Below are positions 24,726-32,699 of a stretch of DNA of 35,798 nt, piece after piece. The translations under genes were made by a program, and so were the position numbers. The stretch comes from Paraburkholderia elongata. GTDB taxonomy: Bacteria; Pseudomonadota; Gammaproteobacteria; Burkholderiales; Burkholderiaceae. Positions within the stretch are counted from its first letter, which is position 1, and each line of letters opens with the position of its first letter. Below the pieces are notes generated by a model, which worked only from the letters and a program-made list of their open reading frames with translations, was not told the origin of the DNA and did not search any database. Location of the stretch: assembly GCF_013177735.1 (NCBI RefSeq), contig NZ_WOEZ01000305.1, forward strand, positions 1-35,798, in the 5' to 3' direction.

Positions 24726-25520
24726 TTATAAAACCCCTGATTTCCAAACCATTTGCGCGGCGGCCGCCAGAACGAACACCAGAACCAGCACCCGAAACGC
24801 CGCCGGCGGCAACCTGTCCCTAAGCGGCCGCACCAAAAGCATTCCCGCGATCACCGGCACGCTCGCACAAGCCGAAATGGCCAGATCGCTCCAGTTGGCA
24901 TGCGCACCGCCGCTAAACGTGGCAACCAGCGTGATGATCGAAACCACCAGGATAATCGCGATCTGCTTCGTAAAGACTTTCCCCGTGGCGCCCGTGGCGA
25001 TCAAATACATCGCCAGCAAAGGCCCCGGCACCGAAGCAATGCTCTCCATCACGGCCGCGCCGAATCCCAGCACGAAGCCTGCCGGCTTCGCCCAGGCCGG
25101 TGACAACGTGAGCCGCGGTGAAAGCAGCAGGAGCAGCGCTGCAACGATCAGCAAACCGCCCGCGGCAGCCTGCGCGCGATGCGGCGCCAGCGAAATCAAT
25201 ACGCTCACGCCGACGATGTTGCCGATCACCGTACCGATCAACGGTGCGGCAATGCGCCGGACCGTCGGCAGCATGTCGCCGCCTTCCAGCGCCTGGGGAA
25301 TATTGCCGAGAATGATCGGCATCGACAGCAATAGAACGGCCTCTTTGATCGGCATGAACTGGCTGAGAATCGGCATCGCCACCAGCGGTACGCCGATACT
25401 GACCACACCCTTGACCATGCCGCCCAGCAGCAGCGCCGCAATGATGCCAAAGAGCGCGTAAAGGCTGAGTGTCTGCAGGCTCGCGCCAAGCACGCCGTTG
25501 ACGAAACTGAAATGAAACAT
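24726..25520 (-). CDS. TauE/SafE-family sulfite/organosulfonate exporter-like protein
   Basis: 264 residues from the ATG read as MFHFSFVNGVLGASLQTLS; a longer reading adds 35 polar residues that are not part of the family. About eight membrane helices in two repeats. The first repeat contains GGMVKGVVSIGVPLVAMPIL and the second LGFGAAVMESIASVPGPLLAMYL, the internally repeated TauE/SafE pattern with conserved Gly and Pro. Inner-membrane transporter of anions such as sulfite, sulfoacetate or related compounds. No sulfur-metabolism genes adjoin it, so the substrate remains open. Confidence 0.85.
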   Translation of the reverse strand: MFHFSFVNGVLGASLQTLSLYALFGIIAALLLGGMVKGVVSIGVPLVAMPILSQFMPIKEAVLLLSMPIILGNIPQALEGGDMLPTVRRIAAPLIGTVIGNIVGVSVLISLAPHRAQAAAGGLLIVAALLLLLSPRLTLSPAWAKPAGFVLGFGAAVMESIASVPGPLLAMYLIATGATGKVFTKQIAIILVVSIITLVATFSGGAHANWSDLAISACASVPVIAGMLLVRPLRDRLPPAAFRVLVLVFVLAAAAQMVWKSGVL

Positions 25521-25711
25521 CGTTGAAGTCCGCGAGCCAGCCGCGCGGACCAGAAGGACCGGAGTTCGCGCGGGCGGTGGCTTGTTTTTATCGTTCGGCC
25601 TGTTCAGTGCCCGCGTGTCGCGCAAGGTTCGGAGCAGCCGGCTAAGTGAGGCCGCATGATACCGTGCCCTCGCTCAAGCTGCCTGAAGGCATAACGTAAG
25701 GCTCGCTTCCT

Positions 25712-26896
25712 TCAAACGGCATCTGAAGCGGTGCCTTCATCCCTCAATGCGCGCTCGTTGCGAGCGGCAAAAGAGGGGGGTGTTTGCACCGCAAGCCGAT
25801 TCGTCGTGTCAGCCTGCGCACCCCGTGTCTTCAAGCGAAGAATCGGTGCTTCGATCAGCCGCCAGGACAGCACGGCCATCGTCAGCGAAATCAGGAATGA
25901 CGCGACAATCCCGGCGACGTGCGCCCACATCGGTACGGTGCCGCCGAAGAACGCCGTGGCGTGGTGGTTGCGGGTCAGGTCCGGAATCAGATTGTGATAG
26001 AGATAGAAGCCGTAGCTGATGCGCCCGAAGTTCACCAGCCAGTCGGTTTCGAGCAGACCGATCACGGCCGCGTTGCGGCAGCACGCAATCGAACACACAA
26101 GCGCCGCGATGCAGACGCCATACAAGGCGCTGACGGTCGTAAAGGCAAGCGAACTGCTCAACTGACTCCACGTTGGCTCGGTCGCACAAAACCCCACAAG
26201 GCAAACACTCAACACGAAGAGCGTCATGCCATGTCCGAGAATGGCGCGTAAGCGGCTCCCTTTCCCGGCGATCATCAAGCCGCCAATTCCGCCCAACGCC
26301 AGCAGCCAGAAGTTGCTCAGCGGATGCGTATAGATGGTGATGTCCTGCCAATGTGCCGCACGCATCGCCAGCAACGAAACGAGTCCAACCGCGACGATCG
26401 CGAGGCACACCGCGCGATGCCGCCGCGCCGCAAGCAGCAGCAATAACGGCGCAAACACGAGATAAAACTGCTCCTCGATCGCGAGACTCCAGAGATGCGA
26501 GTAGCGGCCCGGCCAGTAATGCAGTACGGAGCCGATCCAGAAGTTCGACAGATAAGCGAAATGAAACGGCATGCCGCTCGCTAGCTCAGGGCTCGCTATC
26601 CCGAGCGCCATCAGCACGCACATCACCACCAGCATCAGGTAGTAAATGGGAAAGATGCGCAATGTGCGGCGAAACAGGAAGCGCTTCAGTTCAGCGCCGA
26701 ACCGGCTGCCGTTTCTTTCGATGCGCGTGCGTTGCGCGGACAGAATGCCGATGATCAGAAAGCCGCTCAGCGCGAAGAAGATCCACACGCCGAGGTGACC
26801 GATCTCGCCGATGTCACCGAATAGACGGTGTTGAAAAAAGACCATTAGGACTGCAATCGCGCGCAATCCGTCGAAGCCGGCAATCCTGGTGTTCAT
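25712..26896 (-). CDS. Acyltransferase family 3 membrane protein (OafA/YrhL-like)
   Basis: 394 residues from the ATG read as MNTRIAGFDGLRAIAVLMVF, with GGAAAAC upstream. The RAIAVLMVFFQH segment carries the catalytic-type His of acyltransferase family 3, and FLFRRTLRIFPIYYLML and HLWSLAIEEQFYLVF are the next two family signatures. About ten membrane helices. These proteins transfer acetyl or other acyl groups to sugars of O-antigen, exopolysaccharide or other glycans at the inner membrane. The C-terminal 40 residues are hydrophilic. Divergent from a second membrane acyltransferase (OpgC-like). Confidence 0.9.
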   Translation of the reverse strand: MNTRIAGFDGLRAIAVLMVFFQHRLFGDIGEIGHLGVWIFFALSGFLIIGILSAQRTRIERNGSRFGAELKRFLFRRTLRIFPIYYLMLVVMCVLMALGIASPELASGMPFHFAYLSNFWIGSVLHYWPGRYSHLWSLAIEEQFYLVFAPLLLLLAARRHRAVCLAIVAVGLVSLLAMRAAHWQDITIYTHPLSNFWLLALGGIGGLMIAGKGSRLRAILGHGMTLFVLSVCLVGFCATEPTWSQLSSSLAFTTVSALYGVCIAALVCSIACCRNAAVIGLLETDWLVNFGRISYGFYLYHNLIPDLTRNHHATAFFGGTVPMWAHVAGIVASFLISLTMAVLSWRLIEAPILRLKTRGAQADTTNRLAVQTPPSFAARNERALRDEGTASDAV

Positions 26897-27262
26897 ATGC
26901 TTGTTTTCCAACGGGCGTGCATGAATCCATCCTACGATGAAAAAAAGCGAAAAAAATCGCGTATCGGAATGGGTGATTTTTTTCAGCGGCCTTTACCGAT
27001 CGTGCTCGCGCTTGACGCATTAAAAGCCGCAAAACTTTCCACCAATCCAGGGCGTGACGACTCAGCATTACTGCACGCCGACATCTGCATTTCAGTTTGC
27101 TGCCACTTCGCATGCATTTAAAGGCCGGTTGTCAGCGCGCGTCGACGTGGTGCACGGTATCGATGGGAACGTTTTATTGTTATGGAGTTCCTACTGAGAA
27201 CAACGGTATGTGACCGCTTTTCACGGCGCATTTCATGCGGGCGCCATCTTGTGAGAACCTGA
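26897..27262. other. Divergent promoter region with A/T-run inverted repeat
   Basis: About 366 bp between two divergent acyltransferase genes. GAAAAAAATC (26949-26958) and GATTTTTTTC (26975-26984) form a perfect 10 bp inverted repeat around a 16-base loop. Transcribed leftward from this region it would sit in the leader of the family-3 acyltransferase. The rest is AT-richer than average. A 74-codon plus-strand frame starting at 26897 has no ribosome site and is not called. Confidence 0.5.
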
Positions 27263-28369
27263 ATGGACACCCGTCGCGGACGCTCGATCGAAGTGGATTT
27301 CTTCCGCGGCGTCGTGTTGATCGTCATCGTGTTGGACCACATTCCCGGTAGCACGCTGTCGCATCTGATGTTGCACACCTATGCCTTGTGCGACTCGGCG
27401 GAAGTGTTCGTGTTCCTCGGCGGCTATGCGTCGGCGGCAGCGTATACGGCGGTACTCGCGGGCCGCGGCGAGAGTGCGGCGGCGATGCGCTTCGTCAGGC
27501 GCTGCTGGGAGATTTACCGCGCCTATCTATTGACGGCCGTATTGACGTTGCTGTTGGGCGCTGTCCTCGCGCTATTGCATCTGAACCAGCCGATGGTCGA
27601 CCTCAGCGGCTGGCAGTCGTTCACGGTTCAGCCGCTGCGCGAGGCGTTCGATATTGCCGTGCTGCGGCGCCAGCCGTATCTGTCGAGCGTGCTGCCCATG
27701 TACGTGATATTTGCGCTATGCGTACCGTTCGTGGTGCCGCTCGCGCGCCGTTCGTCGCTCGCGGCGCTGAGCTTGAGCGTGACGATCTGGGCGCTCGCCC
27801 GGCCGCTGGCCGCACTATTGAGCATTGACGACATGTCCGACTGGGCTTTTAATCCGTTTGCATGGCAACTGATGTTCGTGCTCGGCATTCTGTGCCGAGT
27901 GCAACCCATCAGCGAGCGCTTTCACGCTACCCGCACGGCGCACTGGTTCACACGCGCCGCGGTGGTCGCGGTGCTGGCGTTCGCCATCGTCAAACTCTTT
28001 GTGCTGACACAGCCGCTGCCTGGCGTGCATAAACAGAACCTTTCCGTGGAACGCGTGATCAACTTTATCGTCATCGCCTGGCTCGCCGCGCAGTTTGTGC
28101 GCGTGGGCAGCATCGCGTGGCTCGCACAGCGATTGCCGGCCGTGGTGACGGTCGGCCGTACCGGGCTGGTGTGTTTCGTCGCCGGCACGCTGGTGTCGTT
28201 GATCGTCGATACGGCGACGCCGCATACGTTCCACGGTTTTCGCGGCACGCTGATCGGACTCGGCGGCGATCTGGTCGCCATCGGCGCGGTACTGATGATC
28301 GCGCGCGGCTGGAACGACTGGAAAGGGCAGCAGTCGCGCATGGCTGCCAACGGCGCAGGTTACGGATGA
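27263..28369 (+). CDS. OpgC-domain membrane protein
   Basis: 368 residues. The N terminus RRGRSIEVDFFRGVVLIVIV with DHIPGS is the characteristic opening of the OpgC/MdoC family, followed by SAEVFVFLGGYASA. About ten membrane helices. OpgC adds succinyl groups to osmoregulated periplasmic glucans; homologues modify other polysaccharides. No opgG/opgH genes are present, so the acceptor is not defined. The stop overlaps the start of a tannase-like gene (ATGA at 28366-28369), indicating translational coupling to a secreted esterase. Confidence 0.87.
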   Translation: MDTRRGRSIEVDFFRGVVLIVIVLDHIPGSTLSHLMLHTYALCDSAEVFVFLGGYASAAAYTAVLAGRGESAAAMRFVRRCWEIYRAYLLTAVLTLLLGAVLALLHLNQPMVDLSGWQSFTVQPLREAFDIAVLRRQPYLSSVLPMYVIFALCVPFVVPLARRSSLAALSLSVTIWALARPLAALLSIDDMSDWAFNPFAWQLMFVLGILCRVQPISERFHATRTAHWFTRAAVVAVLAFAIVKLFVLTQPLPGVHKQNLSVERVINFIVIAWLAAQFVRVGSIAWLAQRLPAVVTVGRTGLVCFVAGTLVSLIVDTATPHTFHGFRGTLIGLGGDLVAIGAVLMIARGWNDWKGQQSRMAANGAGYG

Positions 28370-30054
28370 GGGCGCGTGTGCGCCATCAGCGCTATGTGCG
28401 CTATGTGCAGTTGATGCGAGGTTCACGCACGGTCATCACGGTCGTCTGTGCGATGGTATGGCTCAGCGCCTCAACGGCATCCGCCGCGTCCAAAGAAGAG
28501 CCGCTCGCCATGCGTTGCGCGGAATTCGCGGGCGCGGTGTTGCCCCCTGAGTTGATCGCTTTGCCCACGGCCGGCGCGCAGATCGAAAGCGCGGCGATGG
28601 TGGCGGCTACCGCGCCCGGCAATCAGCAAGGCGGCGAATATTGCCGTATTACCGGCCGCATCAAGGCGCTCAAGGCCAGCACGCCCGATATCCGCTTCGA
28701 CCTGAATCTGCCGCGCCGCTGGAACGGCCGTGCGCTGCAGATCGGCGGCGGGGGCTACAACGGCGTGGTGGTGAGCGGGACGGGCGTGATGCCGTTCTCT
28801 CCGGATCGCGCACCGCTCGCACAAGGCTATGCGACCTTCGGCGACGACTCGGGGCATGTGGGCAATTCGTCACTCGCGGTCTTCGGCCTCGTCGATGAAG
28901 CGGTGACGAACTTCGGCTACGCGCATCTGAAGAAAACGCACGACGCCGCGCTCGCACTCATTGCGCGCGCTTACGGCCGGCCGCCGCAACGGATGTATTT
29001 CGCTGGCGGCTCGACGGGCGGGCGCGAAGGCTACACGGTGATGCAGCGCTATCCCGACGACTACGATGGCGTGATCGCTAATTCGCCCGCGCTCAATTTT
29101 ACGGGCGTGCGGTTGATGGGCGTGAAGCTTGGTCAGGCGGAATACGCGACGCCCGGCGGTTTCATTCCACCGCTGTTGCTCGAACGTGTGTATCAGCGCA
29201 CGCTCGCGGTTTGCGACCGGCTCGACGGCGTAACGGACGGCATCGTCAGCGACGTTGCCGGGTGCCGGGAACATGAAGCGGAAATCATTGCCTCGTTGCG
29301 CTGCGCCGGACGAGCCCCCTCGCACGACGAGTGCCTTACCGACGCGCAACTCTCCACCTTGCTGGTGATGCGCGACGGCCTGTCGTTGCCCTACAAGCTG
29401 GCGTGGGGCGTCTCCGGCTATCGCGGCTACAACGTCTTTCAGGGCACGCATCTGACCGGCCCGCTCGGGCTTGCGCATCAACCCGAGCGTTTGCCGGTGC
29501 CGACCTTCTTCGCCAACGGCTACCTGTTCGCGCAGGGCGACGGCTACATCCGCTATTTCGTGACGCGGGACGCGGAGTTCGACTCGCTCAGGTTCGACCC
29601 GCTGCAGCCCGGCAAATATCGCGGACAGCTCACCGCGCTGTCACAGACCATCGGCGCGATGAACCCCGACCTCGCGCGCTACATCGCGCGCGGCGGCAAG
29701 CTCATCACGCTGCAAGGCCTCGCCGACGAAGTCATCAGCCCGAACCAGACGATTGCCTACTACGAAGCACTGATCGATCGCTTCGGCATCGATCAGGTCG
29801 ATGCGTTCATGCGGCTCTACATGGTGCCGGGTTTTCAACATGGCAGCGGGGTGTTCATCCCATCCGTGGATCTGCTGGGTGCGCTCGACAATTGGGTGAC
29901 GCGTGGTGTATCGCCCGAAACCTTGATTGCGACCGATATCGCGGCCGCGACCAACGGCCGCTCGCGCCCGTTGTGCCGTTACCCACTGTTTCCCCGCTAT
30001 AGCGGTAAGGGCAATGTGAATCTCGCCGGCAGCTTCGCGTGCGCCGAACCGTGA
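28366..30054 (+). CDS. Tannase/feruloyl esterase family secreted hydrolase
   Basis: 562 residues from the overlapping ATG; a second ATG at 28414 gives 546 residues and a cleaner Sec signal peptide (MRGSRTVITVVCAMVWLSAS). The alpha/beta-hydrolase nucleophile lies in FAGGSTGGREG (Ser216), with Asp454 in LQGLADEVIS and His492 in PGFQHGSG completing a likely triad. In characterised tannase/FaeB enzymes the nucleophile is preceded, and the His followed, by cysteines forming a disulfide (CS-D-HC); here both are Gly. Secreted or periplasmic ester hydrolysis of plant phenolic esters or of an acylated glycan is likely. Confidence 0.87.
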   Translation: MRARVRHQRYVRYVQLMRGSRTVITVVCAMVWLSASTASAASKEEPLAMRCAEFAGAVLPPELIALPTAGAQIESAAMVAATAPGNQQGGEYCRITGRIKALKASTPDIRFDLNLPRRWNGRALQIGGGGYNGVVVSGTGVMPFSPDRAPLAQGYATFGDDSGHVGNSSLAVFGLVDEAVTNFGYAHLKKTHDAALALIARAYGRPPQRMYFAGGSTGGREGYTVMQRYPDDYDGVIANSPALNFTGVRLMGVKLGQAEYATPGGFIPPLLLERVYQRTLAVCDRLDGVTDGIVSDVAGCREHEAEIIASLRCAGRAPSHDECLTDAQLSTLLVMRDGLSLPYKLAWGVSGYRGYNVFQGTHLTGPLGLAHQPERLPVPTFFANGYLFAQGDGYIRYFVTRDAEFDSLRFDPLQPGKYRGQLTALSQTIGAMNPDLARYIARGGKLITLQGLADEVISPNQTIAYYEALIDRFGIDQVDAFMRLYMVPGFQHGSGVFIPSVDLLGALDNWVTRGVSPETLIATDIAAATNGRSRPLCRYPLFPRYSGKGNVNLAGSFACAEP

Positions 30055-30258
30055 CAGGATCCGGTCTATCTGGCAAGAACCACGGCCGGTGTTGAAAGGC
30101 AGACGCCTCGCCAACGGGCCTTGATCCGGTCTACCGGCTTTTTCAGGATCTCCAGGTTGCGCTGCACGTTTTCTCACTTTCAATTACATTGCGGGTGCGG
30201 CCGCGCATTCGCACCGCCTCCTTTCAATTAAATACCGGTGTCTGCCATCGTCGAATCC
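30055..30258. other. Intergenic region upstream of the YadGH-like operon
   Basis: About 200 bp. GATCCGGTCTA occurs twice (near 30058 and 30123) as a short direct repeat, the second copy running into CCGGC and a T5 run that could act as a weak terminator for the esterase gene. No gene was seen. Confidence 0.35.
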
Positions 30259-31185
30259 ATGCAGCCAATCGTTTCGGTCACGAATCTGTCGAAAACCTAC
30301 GCCACGGGTTTTCATGCACTCAAAAACATCAATCTGGCGATCAACCGCGGAGAAATCTTCGCCTTGCTTGGGCCCAACGGCGCGGGCAAAACCACCCTAA
30401 TCAGCATCATCTGCGGCATCGTCAATGCGAGCGTTGGCAGCGTGACGGTGGACGGCCGCGACATTGCGACGGACTTTCGCGGCGCTCGCTCGCTGATCGG
30501 TCTTGTGCCGCAGGAGCTCACCACCGACTCGTTCGAAACCGTCTGGGCGACCGTCTCGTTCAGCCGCGGGCTGTTCGGCAAGCCGAAAAACCCCGCTTAC
30601 GTCGAAAAGGTCTTGCGCGATCTGTCGCTATGGGAAAAACGCAATAACAAGATCATTACGCTGTCGGGCGGCATGAAGCGCCGCGTGCTGATTGCAAAGG
30701 CGCTCTCGCACGAACCGCGCGTGCTGTTTCTCGACGAACCCACGGCGGGTGTCGACGTCGAATTGCGCCGCGATATGTGGAAGCTGGTGCGCTCGCTTAC
30801 CGCCAACGGTGTGACGATCATTCTCACCACGCACTACATCGACGAAGCCGAGGAAATGGCCGACCGCATTGGCGTGATCAATGCGGGCGAGATCATGCTG
30901 GTGGAAGAGAAGACGGAGTTGATGCGCAAACTCGGCAAGAAGCAGTTGACACTGCAACTGGACGGTCAGCTCGCAGAGGTGCCACCGGCGTTGGCCGGAT
31001 ATGGGCTGGATGTCGCCAAGGGTGGCAACGAGCTGATCTACACGTATGAGGGCGACGGCGGACGCACCGACATCATTGCGCTGCTCAAAGCGCTCGACGA
31101 CGCCGGCATCCGCTTCAAAGACCTGCATACGACGCAAAGCTCGCTCGAAGATATCTTCGTCAGTCTGCTCCGAGGTAATCAATGA
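30259..31185 (+). CDS. ABC transporter ATPase, YadG/NodI-type
   Basis: 308 residues from the ATG read as MQPIVSVTNLSKTYATG; a GTG seven codons upstream is the alternative, and neither has a clear ribosome site. Canonical motifs: Walker A GPNGAGKTT, Q-loop LVPQE, signature LSGGMKRR, Walker B VLFLDEPTAGVD and H-loop LTTHY. The wording around ELRRDMWKLVRSL matches E. coli YadG. A C-terminal domain of about 80 residues follows, as in the DrrA/NodI group. It pairs with the ABC-2 permease encoded next, overlapping by ATGA. Confidence 0.92.
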   Translation: MQPIVSVTNLSKTYATGFHALKNINLAINRGEIFALLGPNGAGKTTLISIICGIVNASVGSVTVDGRDIATDFRGARSLIGLVPQELTTDSFETVWATVSFSRGLFGKPKNPAYVEKVLRDLSLWEKRNNKIITLSGGMKRRVLIAKALSHEPRVLFLDEPTAGVDVELRRDMWKLVRSLTANGVTIILTTHYIDEAEEMADRIGVINAGEIMLVEEKTELMRKLGKKQLTLQLDGQLAEVPPALAGYGLDVAKGGNELIYTYEGDGGRTDIIALLKALDDAGIRFKDLHTTQSSLEDIFVSLLRGNQ

Positions 31186-31943
31186 ATATCTACGCAATCC
31201 GCGCGATCTATAAGTTCGAGATGGCGCGCACCTGGCGCACGCTGATGCAGAGCATCATCGCACCGGTGATTTCAACGTCGCTTTACTTCGTCGTGTTCGG
31301 TGCGGCCATCGGTTCGCGTATCAAGGAAGTGGACGGAATCAGTTACGGCGCGTTCATCGTGCCGGGTTTGATCATGCTGTCGCTGCTGTCGCAAAGCATT
31401 TCGAATGCGTCGTTCGGCATTTACTTTCCGCGCTTTACCGGCACGATCTACGAGTTGCTGTCGGCGCCGGTGTCGTATCTTGAGATCGTAGTGAGCTATG
31501 TGGGCGCGGCGGCCACCAAATCGATTCTGCTCGGGCTGATCATTCTGGCTACCGCCGGCCTGTTCGTGCCGCTGCAGGTGCAGCATCCGTTCTGGATGAT
31601 TCTGTTTCTGGTGCTCACCGCGGTGACGTTCAGTCTGCTCGGTTTCATTATCGGCATCTGGGCGGATAGCTTCGAGAAATTGCAACTCGTGCCGCTCCTG
31701 ATCATTACACCGCTCACGTTCCTCGGCGGCAGTTTCTATGCGGTCAATATGCTGCCGCCGTTCTGGAAGGTCGTGACGCTGTTCAATCCGATCGTCTATC
31801 TGGTCAGCGGATTTCGCTGGAGCTTCTATGGTCTCGCCGATGTGGATGTCGGTGTCAGCCTCGGGATGACCGCGTTGTTTCTGGCGGTGTTTCTCGTGAT
31901 CGTCGCGTGGATCTTCAAGACTGGGTATCGGCTGAAGAGCTAA
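31182..31943 (+). CDS. ABC-2 type permease, YadH/NodJ-type
   Basis: 253 residues; the ATG overlaps the stop of the ATPase gene. Six membrane helices are expected, with the ABC-2 landmarks YFVVFGAAIGSRI, SYGAFIVPGLIMLS, LLSAPVSYLEIV, TPLTFLGGSFYAVNMLPPFW and FNPIVYLVSGFRW, the last two close to E. coli YadH. Together with the ATPase it forms an exporter of an unidentified substrate, possibly a drug or a glycolipid. A strong hairpin follows 56 bp after the stop. Confidence 0.92.
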   Translation: MNIYAIRAIYKFEMARTWRTLMQSIIAPVISTSLYFVVFGAAIGSRIKEVDGISYGAFIVPGLIMLSLLSQSISNASFGIYFPRFTGTIYELLSAPVSYLEIVVSYVGAAATKSILLGLIILATAGLFVPLQVQHPFWMILFLVLTAVTFSLLGFIIGIWADSFEKLQLVPLLIITPLTFLGGSFYAVNMLPPFWKVVTLFNPIVYLVSGFRWSFYGLADVDVGVSLGMTALFLAVFLVIVAWIFKTGYRLKS

Positions 31944-31998
31944 CGGTTTTGACGACGTAGACGCACGCGACATACGAAACTGACGGGCACCCCTACTA

Positions 31999-32029
31999 CG
32001 GGGCCGATGGCTACTAGCTTTCGGCCCCG
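31999..32029 (+). terminator. Rho-independent-like terminator of the ABC operon
   Basis: CGGGGCCGA and TCGGCCCCG form a perfect 9 bp stem with a 13-base loop, followed by GCAGTTTCCTTT. It is the strongest hairpin in the window and correctly placed after the permease gene. The downstream T tract is interrupted. Confidence 0.6.
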
Positions 32030-32138
32030 GCAGTTTCCTTTACGATTTCCTCTGTAATTCCCCCGCAATCTACCTCCGATTTCCCCGGCGGTCCCGCAGG
32101 CAATCTCCCTCGACAGTCCCTCAGGCAATCCCCTTAGT
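32030..32138 (-). repeat. Degenerate ~12-bp G-rich tandem repeat
   Basis: Roughly ten diverged units in tandem, purine-rich on the minus strand with repeated GGG/GGGG runs every 8-12 bases. Phase is kept well enough that one minus-strand frame stays open across it, giving a Gly/Arg-rich chance peptide. No coding function is proposed. Confidence 0.5.
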
Positions 32139-32302
32139 CCATCCGGACGATGCCCGCACGCGTCCAATCGCCGTCAATGACGGTATGGACCAGGAACGGC
32201 GCGACATAGCTTTTCGTCCGCCGTATCGAGGCGCACAGCCACGCGGCACGCGTTGGAGCCGCGTATAGGGATGCGGACGAGCGGGATGAGGGAGGGGTGC
32301 AG

Positions 32303-32593
32303 ATGAAATCCAGAGTTCAGCGGGATGGACTGGTTGCCGGTTTGCTGGTGGCGATCGGCGTGGTCGGCGTATCCGTGCGGCAGGCCTACGCATGCGCCTG
32401 GAGCGACGAGTTTCCCGGCATGGTGTGTACGGCCGGTTCGTCGCTGTCGTTGTTTCTGGGAATCACCGGGTTGGCTGCACTGGCTGGAAGAATCTGGGCC
32501 CGCCGCTCGGGCGCCGACGAACAGTGCTTCACATTCCTCGGCGCAGTGGGCGGTGCAGCGCTGGTGTATGCGATGGTGGTGACAGGCTTCTAG
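32303..32593 (+). CDS. Small membrane protein of unknown function, 96 aa
   Basis: Starts at the ATG read as MKSRVQRDGLVAGLLVAIGV, preceded by GGGAGGGG. Three hydrophobic segments (about residues 9-28, 44-62 and 75-94). Cysteines in YACAWSDEF and GMVCTAGSS lie in the first loop and could pair in the periplasm; a third is in DEQCFTF. No named family recognised. It stands alone between the ABC operon and the convergent SDR gene. Confidence 0.6.
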   Translation: MKSRVQRDGLVAGLLVAIGVVGVSVRQAYACAWSDEFPGMVCTAGSSLSLFLGITGLAALAGRIWARRSGADEQCFTFLGAVGGAALVYAMVVTGF

Positions 32594-32699
32594 CCCGCCC
32601 GTGCCGCCGGACAAGACACGAAGCGGTGCGGCAGGGCAGGACGGGACAGGAAACCGCGCGGCGCGGCATTCAGAACCGCCGCGCCACACGCGCCGTGTA

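Larger units (their letters stand above)
31944..32302. other. Intergenic region with terminator and degenerate 12-bp repeats
   Basis: About 360 bp. After the terminator at 31999-32029, the stretch 32030-32138 is made of some ten degenerate units of about 12 bp. On the minus strand these begin with a G/A-rich triplet or quartet followed by ATTGC- or ATC-like cores (for example GGGGATTGCCTG, AGGGACTGTCGA, GAGGAAATCGTA). No gene is supported; the rest is unremarkable. Confidence 0.5.

Noticed and set aside
26897..27121. 74-codon plus-strand frame between the divergent acyltransferases
   Set aside because: It has no ribosome site, its start lies next to the opposite gene's start, it crosses the A/T inverted repeat, and its composition is not protein-like.
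31940..32167. Minus-strand frame coding Gly/Arg-rich repeats
   Set aside because: It is open only because the degenerate 12-bp repeats keep phase; it also crosses the terminator hairpin and has no ribosome site.
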